Origin: Chloroflexota bacterium
GTDB lineage: Bacteria; Chloroflexota; Anaerolineae; 4572-78
DNA: 7,105 bases
Direction: 5' to 3'
Assembly: GCA_024278725.1 (NCBI GenBank)
Contig: JAJRSQ010000252.1
Location: 1-7,105, forward strand
This document shows, piece after piece, positions 1 through 5,615 of this stretch (position 1 is the stretch's first letter; each line of letters opens with the position of its first letter). The notes under the pieces were generated by a model that saw only the letters and a program-made list of their open reading frames with translations, had not been told where the DNA came from and made no database searches. The position numbers and the translations under genes were made by a program.

Positions 1-1
1 C

Positions 2-529
2 ACCCGCAGCGATTTGGCGCGGCTGGATGTGCGCGAACTGGAGCATCTGGCGCAGGACGCGGTGCAGGATGCGCTCATCAAGGTGGAAACCAAGCTCGAT
101 ACCTTTCGGGGTAAAAGTAAATTCACCACCTGGGCGACCAAAATCGCCATCAACCAGCTCGTCAGCGAATTGCGCCGCCAGCACTGGCAGAATGTTTCGC
201 TTCAGCAGGTGGTGGAAGGCGGCACCACGCTGGAAGATGTGATGGCGGTGGATGTGAATCATCCGTCGAACCCGTCGGTGTCGGCGGAACGGCAATTGGT
301 CTGGCAGGCGATTCAATCGGTGCTGACGGATGAATTGACCGACCGCCAGCGGCAGGCAATGGTCGCCACCCAGCTCAACGGCGTGCCGATGCAGGAAGTC
401 GCCAAAATGCTCAACACCAATGTGAACAATCTCTATAAACTATTGCACGATGCCCGTTTGAAACTCAAAAAAGCGTTGCTTTCACAAGGGCTAGCGCCCG
501 AATACATTCTGGAATTGTTCGCCGGGTAA
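2..529 (+). CDS. ECF-type RNA polymerase sigma factor (5' end outside window)
   Basis: This is an alternative sigma-70 family factor that would direct RNA polymerase to a dedicated promoter set. The frame is open to the window edge. A TTG at 14 could serve as a start, but it would cut into region 2, so the true start probably lies upstream and the gene is partial. Visible parts in order are sigma region 2.2 (AQDAVQDAL, about nt 50-75), regions 2.3-2.4 (TFRGKSKFTTWATKIAINQL and the following SELRR, about nt 103-177), a variable linker, and region 4 with a helix-turn-helix (LTDRQRQAMVATQLNG, then MQEVAKMLNTNVNNLYKLLH, about nt 334-450). Region 3 is absent, as expected for the ECF group. The next gene, 64 nt downstream on the same strand, encodes a zinc-finger protein of anti-sigma type, so the two probably form a sigma/anti-sigma pair. 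The inducing signal and ECF subgroup cannot be read from the sequence. Confidence 0.88.
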   Translation, partial: TRSDLARLDVRELEHLAQDAVQDALIKVETKLDTFRGKSKFTTWATKIAINQLVSELRRQHWQNVSLQQVVEGGTTLEDVMAVDVNHPSNPSVSAERQLVWQAIQSVLTDELTDRQRQAMVATQLNGVPMQEVAKMLNTNVNNLYKLLHDARLKLKKALLSQGLAPEYILELFAG

Positions 530-593
530 GATTTGCGCGCCCCATACGTCTGAAAAGAAACGGTTCACCGGCAATCTGTTTTTCGGAGAAAAG

Positions 594-842
594 ATGGACA
601 ACTCAAACGAATTTATCCGTAACTTGATTCAACTTTCGTTGCGCAGCAAAGAGGTCGAAATTGGCTGTGAAGAATGCGATGAAGCGTTGGACCAATACGT
701 GGATTTGCTTCTGGCGGGCGAAGACCCCGTGCAAGTGATGCCCGCGCTCAAACAGCATCTCGCCGTTTGTTCGTGCTGCCATTCCGAATACGAGGCGTTG
801 CTGGTTGCCGTGCGCTCGGCAATGGCGGATGACGCGCCGTAG
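594..842 (+). CDS. zf-HC2 / ZAS-like putative anti-sigma zinc-finger protein
   Basis: This 82-residue protein has no membrane segment. It shows the zinc-binding layout of anti-sigma zinc-finger domains: C25-x2-C28 near the start and H55-x3-C59-x2-C62 after a helical middle (DEALDQYVDLLLAG). The H-x3-C-x2-C half is the hallmark of the ZAS/zf-HC2 family, whose members bind and inhibit ECF sigma factors and sometimes release them on thiol oxidation or metal loss. A good Shine-Dalgarno (GGAG, 585-588) precedes the ATG by 5 nt. It follows the ECF sigma gene and is closed by a terminator, so its likely partner is that sigma factor. No sensory or transmembrane domain is attached, so if it is an anti-sigma factor it would be cytoplasmic, with the zinc site itself as a plausible sensor. 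It could also be a zf-HC2 protein with another role; its function is inferred from motif and neighbourhood. Confidence 0.8.
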   Translation: MDNSNEFIRNLIQLSLRSKEVEIGCEECDEALDQYVDLLLAGEDPVQVMPALKQHLAVCSCCHSEYEALLVAVRSAMADDAP

Positions 843-865
843 CCGTTGTGCCCCTTTTCGCCCCG

Positions 866-899
866 AAACACCCGCGCCATTCGGTTCGGGTGTTTTTTT
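866..899 (+). terminator. Intrinsic terminator closing the sigma/anti-sigma unit
   Basis: A perfect 9-bp inverted repeat (aaacacccg at 866-874, cgggtgttt at 887-895) encloses a 12-nt loop and runs into seven T residues (893-899). It starts 24 nt after the stop codon of the zinc-finger gene and sits before the promoter of the next unit, which fits a rho-independent terminator separating the two. Confidence 0.9.
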
Positions 900-935
900 G
901 TTGCACCACATTTTTTTATTCCTTCTGATTTGGTC

Positions 936-941
936 TATAAT
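936..941 (+). promoter_or_regulatory. Probable sigma-70 type -10 box (TATAAT)
   Basis: A perfect TATAAT lies 25 nt upstream of the ATG at 967 and just after the terminator. No good -35 box is seen at the usual distance; the region 911-920 is T-rich only. Transcription would start near 948, giving a leader of about 20 nt that consists mainly of the ribosome binding site. Confidence 0.65.
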
Positions 942-952
942 GGAAGTGTGAC

Positions 953-958
953 AGGAGG
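953..958 (+). promoter_or_regulatory. Strong Shine-Dalgarno sequence (AGGAGG)
   Basis: A consensus AGGAGG stands 8 nt before the ATG at 967. It fixes that start codon and suggests efficient translation. It is the strongest ribosome binding site in the window. Confidence 0.9.
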
Positions 959-966
959 AAAATACC

Positions 967-1866
967 ATGAAGCATGCAGTCAGCATCAGTTTGGGCAGTT
1001 CTGCCCGCAACAAAAAAGTAGAAATAACGCTGGGCGATGAAAAAATCGTCATCGAGCGTATTGGCACGGATGGCGACGAAAAGGCTGCCCGCCGCATCTT
1101 CGCCGAGATGGATGGCAAAGTGGACGCTTTCGGCGTGGGCGGGGTGGAACTCTATATCCGGCTGGGCGAAAAAGAATACCCGTTGCGGTCGGGCATGAAT
1201 ATGGTGAAAGACGTGCGCCAAACCCCCGCTGTGGACGGACGCGGGCTGAAGCATACGCTGGAAGGGCGGGTGATGCAGGTGATTGAGCCGCAGTTGGATG
1301 AGCCGATTGCGCCCCGCAAAGCGATGATGACCCTGGGGGTTGACCGTTTTGGTATGGCGCAATCGCTGGTGAGCGCCGGGTTCGATACGGTTTTCTGTGA
1401 TTTGATGTTCGGTTTGGGTGTCCCCATTCCTCTGCGCAGTTTGCAGAGCTTGCAACGATTGGGCAGAGTGCTGCTGCCGGTGGTCGGCTTGGCGCCCATC
1501 AGCATGATTTATCCCACCGGCGACGACCAGAGCAAAATTGTGCCGAAATACGAAAAATGGTTCAAATACGGTTCCGTCATCGCCGGCGATTTTCTGTACA
1601 TCCGCAAACATCTGCCCGACGACCTGACCGGACAGAGCATTGTCACCAACACCACCACCGCCGCCGATGCGGAACTGCTGCGCGAGCGCGGGCTGAAGTA
1701 TCTCATCACCACCACCCCCGTGTTCGACGGGCGGTCATTCGGCACCAACATGCTCGAAGCCGCGCTGACCGCGTACGCGGGCAAAGGTCGCCCCCTCACG
1801 GACGCGGAACTCATCGCGCTGTTGGATGAACTGGGCATCGGACCGACGTTCCAAAAGTTGAATTGA
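967..1866 (+). CDS. Conserved protein annotated as quinate 5-dehydrogenase (function unproven)
   Basis: This 299-residue protein resembles a family commonly labelled 'quinate 5-dehydrogenase' in Chloroflexota and some Gram-positive genomes. I know of no firm biochemical proof for that label and see no classical GxGxxG dinucleotide-binding fingerprint. Conserved-looking stretches are VDAFGVGG (residues 52-59), DRFGMAQSL, FDTVFCDLMFGLGVPIPLRS in the middle, YPTGDDQSKIVPKYEKWF, VIAGDFLYIRKHLPDDLTG, VTNTTTAADAELLRERG (N228 within it) and ITTTPVFDGRSFGTNMLEAA (G259, N261, E264). There is no signal peptide or membrane span, so it is cytoplasmic. Start choice is certain because of the AGGAGG at 953-958. 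It has its own promoter and lies 37 nt upstream of glgB, so the two may be cotranscribed. The repeated NTTT and TTTP stretches could be ligand-binding loops, but that is inference. Confidence 0.7.
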   Translation: MKHAVSISLGSSARNKKVEITLGDEKIVIERIGTDGDEKAARRIFAEMDGKVDAFGVGGVELYIRLGEKEYPLRSGMNMVKDVRQTPAVDGRGLKHTLEGRVMQVIEPQLDEPIAPRKAMMTLGVDRFGMAQSLVSAGFDTVFCDLMFGLGVPIPLRSLQSLQRLGRVLLPVVGLAPISMIYPTGDDQSKIVPKYEKWFKYGSVIAGDFLYIRKHLPDDLTGQSIVTNTTTAADAELLRERGLKYLITTTPVFDGRSFGTNMLEAALTAYAGKGRPLTDAELIALLDELGIGPTFQKLN

Positions 1867-1873
1867 CATTTCT

Positions 1874-1889
1874 GCCACGAATTCGTGGC
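1874..1889 (+). repeat. Perfect 16-bp palindrome between the dehydrogenase-like gene and glgB
   Basis: The sequence gccacgaattcgtggc equals its own reverse complement. It occupies almost half of the 37-nt gap and ends 3 nt before the AAAGGA ribosome binding site of glgB. It could be an operator for a dimeric regulator, an RNA hairpin affecting glgB translation or message processing, or a unit of a dispersed genomic repeat. No T tract follows, so it is not an intrinsic terminator. Confidence 0.6.
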
Positions 1890-1903
1890 TCAAAAGGATA
1901 TCT

Positions 1904-3802
1904 ATGACCAAACCCTTCTTTTCCGATATGGATAAATACCTCTTCGCCGAGGGAAACCACGAGCGCGTTTACGAGAAGCTCGGTGCGCATTTGACCCAGC
2001 TTGACGGCGTGAGTGGCGTGCATTTTGCGGTGTGGGCGCCAAATGCCAAATCAGTCTATCTTGTGGGCGATTTCAACTTTTGGCACAGCACCCAACATCC
2101 GATGATGAGCCTCGGCGAGAGTGGGGTGTGGACGCGCTTCGAGCCGGGGTTGGGCGTGGGCACGCTGTATAAATTCCGCATTGAAACCCACGACGGGCAT
2201 TGGCTGGAAAAATCCGACCCCTACGCCTTCGCCGCCGAGTTGCGCCCGCAAACCGCCTCGGTGGTGACGGACTTGGACACCTACACGTGGCACGACGGCG
2301 ATTGGCTCGCCCACCGCGCCGAGGCGCAGGCGCTGGATGCGCCCATCGCCGTGTATGAAGTCCATCTGGGCAGTTGGCGGCGCGGCGAAAGCAACCGTTA
2401 TCTCACCTACGCCGAACTCGCCGACCAGCTCATTCCGTATGTCAAAGAGATGGGCTACACTCACATCGAACTCCTCCCCATCGCCGAACACCCCTTCGAC
2501 GGCTCGTGGGGGTATCAGGTGGTGAGTTATTTTGCGCCCACCAGCCGCTTCGGTTCGCCGCAGGAATTTATGGCGTTTGTGGATGCCTGCCATCAAGCGG
2601 ACATCGGGGTGATTGTGGACTGGGTTCCCGCCCATTTCCCCAAAGATGCGCACGGGCTGGGTAATTTCGACGGCACGCATTTGTATGAACACGCCGACCC
2701 CCGCAAGGGCGAACACAAAGATTGGGGAACCTATATTTTCAATTACGGGCGCAATGAAGTCCGCGCTTTTTTGCTCTCCAATGCCGTCTTCTGGTTCGAC
2801 AAATATCACATCGATGGCTTGCGGGTGGATGCGGTCGCGTCGATGCTCTATCTGGATTATTCCCGCAATGAGGGCGAATGGATCCCCAACATCTATGGTG
2901 GGCGCGAAAATCTGGAAGCCATTTCGTTTTTGAAACGGTTCAATGAAGTGACGCACGGCATTTTCCCCGATATCCTCACTTTCGCGGAAGAATCCACCGC
3001 CTGGCCCCAAGTCTCGCGTCCGGTGTATCTGGGCGGTCTCGGCTTCGATTTGAAATGGAATATGGGCTGGATGCACGACACGCTCGATTATATGAGCAAA
3101 GAACCCGTCTATCGCCGCTATCATCACAACGAATTGACCTTTTCATTGATATACGCCTTCAACGAGCAGTTCATTTTGCCCCTTTCGCACGATGAGGTGG
3201 TGCATATGAAAGGCTCGCTGGTGGCAAAAATGTCCGGCGATGACTGGCAGAAGTTCGCCAATTTACGCGCCTATTACGGCTACATGTACGGGCATCCCGG
3301 CAAGAAGTTGCTTTTTATGGGCTGTGAGTTCGGGCAGTGGACAGAATGGGATAATGAACATTCGCTGAAGTGGGATTCCCTGAATTACCCGCCGCATAAA
3401 GGGGTGGCGCGATTGGTGGCGGATTTAAACAGCCTCTACCGCACCGAGCCGGCGTTATTCGAGGTTGATTTTGAACCGAGTGGTTTTAGGTGGATTGATG
3501 CCAACGATAGCGAAAACAGCGTCGTCGCGTTTATGCGGTGTTCCCGCGCGGGCGATGACGGCGTGATATTTGTGTGCAACTTCACCCCCGTGCCGCGCTA
3601 CAATTATCGCGTTGGCGTGCCGGAAGATGGTTTTTACACCGAAATCCTCAACACCGACGCGGAACTCTACTGGGGGAGTGGAATGGGTAATCTGGGCGGC
3701 GTGCAGAGCGAAGCCTACCCGTGGCACAACCTGCCGCATTCCATCAATTTGACCCTGCCGCCGTTGAGCACCCTGATTTTGAAACGGGTGGAAAGTCGGT
3801 AA
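1904..3802 (+). CDS. glgB: 1,4-alpha-glucan (glycogen) branching enzyme, GH13
   Basis: This enzyme makes alpha-1,6 branches in glycogen by cutting an alpha-1,4 chain and transferring the piece, in the cytoplasm. The 632-residue length fits a GlgB with one N-terminal beta-sandwich. In order: a CBM48/E-set domain (FAVWAPNAKSVYLVGDFNFW, about residues 41-60), the catalytic barrel with region I VDWVPAHF (D239, H244), region II GLRVDAVASM (nucleophile D309), region III FAEESTAWP (acid/base E362) and region IV LSHDEVVH (D430), then FMGCEFGQWTEWDNEHSLKW, which is typical of GlgB, and a C-terminal all-beta domain from about residue 530. All catalytic residues are present, so it should be active. The start is supported by AAAGGA at 1893-1898. 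No glycogen synthase or GlgC is in the window. It may share a transcript with the upstream dehydrogenase-like gene. No terminator follows the stop codon, and the next gene begins 9 nt later. Confidence 0.97.
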   Translation: MTKPFFSDMDKYLFAEGNHERVYEKLGAHLTQLDGVSGVHFAVWAPNAKSVYLVGDFNFWHSTQHPMMSLGESGVWTRFEPGLGVGTLYKFRIETHDGHWLEKSDPYAFAAELRPQTASVVTDLDTYTWHDGDWLAHRAEAQALDAPIAVYEVHLGSWRRGESNRYLTYAELADQLIPYVKEMGYTHIELLPIAEHPFDGSWGYQVVSYFAPTSRFGSPQEFMAFVDACHQADIGVIVDWVPAHFPKDAHGLGNFDGTHLYEHADPRKGEHKDWGTYIFNYGRNEVRAFLLSNAVFWFDKYHIDGLRVDAVASMLYLDYSRNEGEWIPNIYGGRENLEAISFLKRFNEVTHGIFPDILTFAEESTAWPQVSRPVYLGGLGFDLKWNMGWMHDTLDYMSKEPVYRRYHHNELTFSLIYAFNEQFILPLSHDEVVHMKGSLVAKMSGDDWQKFANLRAYYGYMYGHPGKKLLFMGCEFGQWTEWDNEHSLKWDSLNYPPHKGVARLVADLNSLYRTEPALFEVDFEPSGFRWIDANDSENSVVAFMRCSRAGDDGVIFVCNFTPVPRYNYRVGVPEDGFYTEILNTDAELYWGSGMGNLGGVQSEAYPWHNLPHSINLTLPPLSTLILKRVESR

Positions 3803-3805
3803 AAT
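3779..3805 (+). promoter_or_regulatory. Candidate promoter for a leaderless MNT/HEPN transcript
   Basis: TTGAAA (3779-3784) and TAAAAT (3800-3805) with a 15-bp spacer lie at the very end of glgB. The expected start of transcription is about 3812, exactly the A of the ATG of the nucleotidyltransferase gene. That gene has no recognisable Shine-Dalgarno, which agrees with a leaderless message. The spacer is shorter than the usual 17 bp, so this is only a candidate. Confidence 0.3.
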
Positions 3806-3811
3806 ATCCTC

Positions 3812-4132
3812 ATGATTGCGCTGTCGGACATAAAACGAGTTGCAAAAAAAATAGGTGTAGCCGCAAACGCCGAAAGAATCATTCTTTTCGGGTCATTCGC
3901 GCGCGGTGATGTTCACCCTGAAAGTGATGTTGATTTGTTCATCATCGCGCCCAGCGACCAGCCCCGTTTCAAACGCAGTCGGGAATTGTACAAACTTTTC
4001 TCTCCGTACCCCTTCAGTATGGATTTGTTGGTTTATACCCCGGAAGAGGTTGAGGCGGGCAAAAAAACACCCCTGTCATTTGTGGCAACCGTTTTGCGCG
4101 AAGGAAAAACCGTTTATGAGCGCCGAGTTTGA
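3812..4132 (+). CDS. Minimal nucleotidyltransferase (MNT domain), partner of the HEPN gene
   Basis: This 106-residue protein belongs to the polymerase-beta-like minimal nucleotidyltransferases. The active-site pattern is complete: G27-S28, ten residues, then D39-V-D41 (GSFARGDVHPESDVDL), with a third carboxylate at D71 in FSMDLLVY. Family members transfer nucleotides; in HEPN/MNT toxin-antitoxin systems the MNT protein acts as the antitoxin and can add AMP to the HEPN partner. The gene starts 9 nt after glgB with no clear Shine-Dalgarno, in the same frame as glgB but separated by its stop, so no earlier start is possible. It overlaps the HEPN gene by 17 nt, which indicates coupled production and a complex. 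G+C is low compared with the surroundings (26 of 60 bases at 3841-3900, counted by hand). The biological target is unknown. Confidence 0.88.
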   Translation: MIALSDIKRVAKKIGVAANAERIILFGSFARGDVHPESDVDLFIIAPSDQPRFKRSRELYKLFSPYPFSMDLLVYTPEEVEAGKKTPLSFVATVLREGKTVYERRV

Positions 4133-4529
4133 ATTAGCCCGCCGGTGGGTGGCAAAAGCCAAAAATGACCTGCTCAATGCCGATAATAATTTACAGGCGG
4201 AAGAAATTCCTTTTGATACGGTTTGTTTTCACTGCCAACAAGCCGCAGAGAAGTTATTGAAAGCGGTTTTGATTGCCAACACCATTAATCCACCGCGAAC
4301 ACATGATTTGATGCTTTTGCTGGAAAACATATTGCCCATTGCGCCATCTGTCGCACTGTTGCGCAGTCCACTGGCAATTTTGATGCCATACGCTGTGGAG
4401 ATCCGTTATCCCGATGATTGGTTCATACCCTCGCTGGATGATACCCGAGAAGCCAGAGAGATGGCTGCACAGGTTTTGGAATGGGCACAGCGAACCTTCC
4501 CCAATCTTTTCCAAACGAGTTTAGAATAA
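4116..4529 (+). CDS. HEPN domain protein, probable partner of the MNT nucleotidyltransferase
   Basis: This 137-residue all-helical HEPN protein is of the PF05168 type. Typical positions are visible: helix 1 WVAKAKNDLLNADNNL (residues 11-26), CFHCQQAAEKLLKAVL (37-52), PPRTHDLMLLLENIL (59-73) and YAVEIRYPDDW (92-102). The ATG at 4116 lies 17 nt inside the MNT gene and has AAGGA (4101-4105) 10 nt upstream; an earlier in-frame ATG at 3906 is rejected because everything before 4116 is the MNT gene read in another frame. Many MNT-paired HEPN proteins are RNase toxins with an R-x4-6-H motif. The only histidines here are H39 and H63, neither has an arginine 5 to 7 residues before it, and R61-T-H63 has the wrong spacing. 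RNase activity is therefore doubtful; it could instead be the helper subunit of a two-part nucleotidyltransferase, as in HI0073/HI0074. G+C is low (23 of 60 bases at 4201-4260). Its TAA overlaps the ATG of the decarboxylase. Confidence 0.85.
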   Translation: MSAEFELARRWVAKAKNDLLNADNNLQAEEIPFDTVCFHCQQAAEKLLKAVLIANTINPPRTHDLMLLLENILPIAPSVALLRSPLAILMPYAVEIRYPDDWFIPSLDDTREAREMAAQVLEWAQRTFPNLFQTSLE

Positions 4530-5503
4530 TGAAAACGACCGCCACCAGTTGCTCGAATATCGCTTTCATCAAATATTGGGGCAATGCCGACCCCCAACTG
4601 CGCATTGCCGCCAATCCGTCCCTGTCCATGAATCTGGCAGATTTGACCATCACCGCGACGGTGCAGTTTGACCCCGATTTCCCTTCCGACACGCTGACCA
4701 TCAACGGGGAACATGTGACCGGCGGCGCGGCGGAACGGGTTTTCCGCCAGATGGACATCATCCGCCAAAAAGCGAACTTCTCCCACCGGGCGAAGATTGC
4801 CACCGAGAGCAACTTTCCGGCGGGCGCGGGGATTGCCTCCAGCGCGGCGGCGTTCTCGGCGCTGGCGGTGGCGGGCGCGGCGGCGGCGGGACTCGCCCTC
4901 TCCGAGGCGGAACTCTCGGCGCTGGCGCGACGCGGGTCCGGTTCGGCGTGCCGTTCCGTGCCGCCCGGGTTCGTGCAATGGCTCGCCGGCGGCACGGACG
5001 AGACTTCTTTTGCCACCACCATCGCCCCCGCCGACCACTGGGATTTGGTGGATGTCGTGGCGATTGTCAGCGCGGAACACAAAGCGGTCGGCTCCACCGG
5101 CGGACACGCCCTCGCCGATACCGGCGTGCTGCAAGCGGCGCGGGTTGCCAGCGCAACAGAGCGGTTCATCGCCGCGAAGGAAGCAGTGCTGGCGAAAGAT
5201 TTGCCCGCGCTCGGCACGGTCATCGAAGAAGATGCGGTGATGATGCACGGGGTGATGATGACCAGCCGCCCGCCCCTTTTTTATTGGCAGCCCGCCACCC
5301 TTGCCGTCATCCATGCTGTGTACCAATGGCGCGCCGACGGTATCCCGGTCTATTTCACCATTGATGCGGGTCCCAACGTCCACCTGATTTGCGAACGCCC
5401 GCACGCGGCGGCGGTGGAATCGTTGGCGCGGGCGCTCCCCGGCGTCCAAAAAACCATGCGCAGCGGCGTCGGCGGTGGCGCGCGCGTATTGCCATCCCCA
5501 TAA
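4529..5503 (+). CDS. Diphosphomevalonate or phosphomevalonate decarboxylase (GHMP superfamily)
   Basis: This enzyme performs an ATP-dependent decarboxylation in a mevalonate pathway, giving isopentenyl diphosphate, or isopentenyl phosphate if the substrate is mevalonate 5-phosphate. The 324-residue protein has the family signatures: NIAFIKYWGN (10-19, with K15), the ATP-binding loop PAGAGIASSAAAF (97-109), GSGSACRS (136-143, R142), EHKAVGSTGGH and the catalytic TIDAGPN with D279. The position matching yeast Lys22 (KYWGK) is Asn19, as I recall for Chloroflexota phosphomevalonate decarboxylases such as that of Roseiflexus, so the monophosphate substrate is quite possible. The start is the ATG at 4529, because the protein then opens directly into TSCSNIAFIKYWG as in its relatives; an in-frame ATG at 4481 lies within the HEPN gene. 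It overlaps the HEPN stop by one base (TAATG) and has no strong Shine-Dalgarno, so translation is probably coupled. The C-terminal GVGGGARVL is typical. Confidence 0.9.
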   Translation: MKTTATSCSNIAFIKYWGNADPQLRIAANPSLSMNLADLTITATVQFDPDFPSDTLTINGEHVTGGAAERVFRQMDIIRQKANFSHRAKIATESNFPAGAGIASSAAAFSALAVAGAAAAGLALSEAELSALARRGSGSACRSVPPGFVQWLAGGTDETSFATTIAPADHWDLVDVVAIVSAEHKAVGSTGGHALADTGVLQAARVASATERFIAAKEAVLAKDLPALGTVIEEDAVMMHGVMMTSRPPLFYWQPATLAVIHAVYQWRADGIPVYFTIDAGPNVHLICERPHAAAVESLARALPGVQKTMRSGVGGGARVLPSP

Positions 5504-5568
5504 ATTGCCTCAACCTTAAAATTTCCCCGTCGGGGCAAAAAGTTAGTGCGTTTCAAATTAATTTGCCG

Positions 5569-5574
5569 TACAAT
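5569..5574 (+). promoter_or_regulatory. Candidate -10 box (TACAAT) for the glycoside hydrolase gene
   Basis: TACAAT differs from the consensus at one base and lies in the AT-rich part of the 112-nt gap before the GTG at 5616. No convincing -35 box is seen. The sudden drop in G+C across 5541-5610 fits a promoter region. Confidence 0.35.
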
Positions 5575-5601
5575 AACCTTATCCCGCATTCATTTCACAA
5601 T

Positions 5602-5607
5602 AAAGGA
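5602..5607 (+). promoter_or_regulatory. Ribosome binding site deciding a GTG start (AAAGGA)
   Basis: AAAGGA lies 8 nt before the GTG at 5616. The next in-frame candidate, ATG at 5658, has no such site and would remove the positively charged start of the signal peptide, so GTG is the better choice. Confidence 0.7.
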
Positions 5608-5615
5608 TTTGTTCG

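Noticed and set aside
2051..3127. 358-codon open frame on the - strand inside glgB
   Set aside because: It lies opposite a complete GH13 gene with all catalytic motifs. Its translation has no recognisable domain and looks like the result of codon bias in the sense strand.
3906..4115. N-terminal extension of the HEPN protein from ATG 3906
   Set aside because: This stretch is the MNT gene in another frame; HEPN homology starts only after ATG 4116, which has its own AAGGA.
4406..5449. 347-codon and 266-codon open frames on the - strand over the decarboxylase gene
   Set aside because: The translations are Arg/Ala/Gly-rich and low in complexity, as expected opposite a very G+C-rich gene. The sense frame matches a known enzyme family throughout.
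5525..5535. Small hairpin ccccgtcgggg after the decarboxylase gene as a terminator
   Set aside because: The stem is only 4 bp around a 3-nt loop and an A-rich rather than T-rich tract follows on the + strand, so it does not qualify as an intrinsic terminator.
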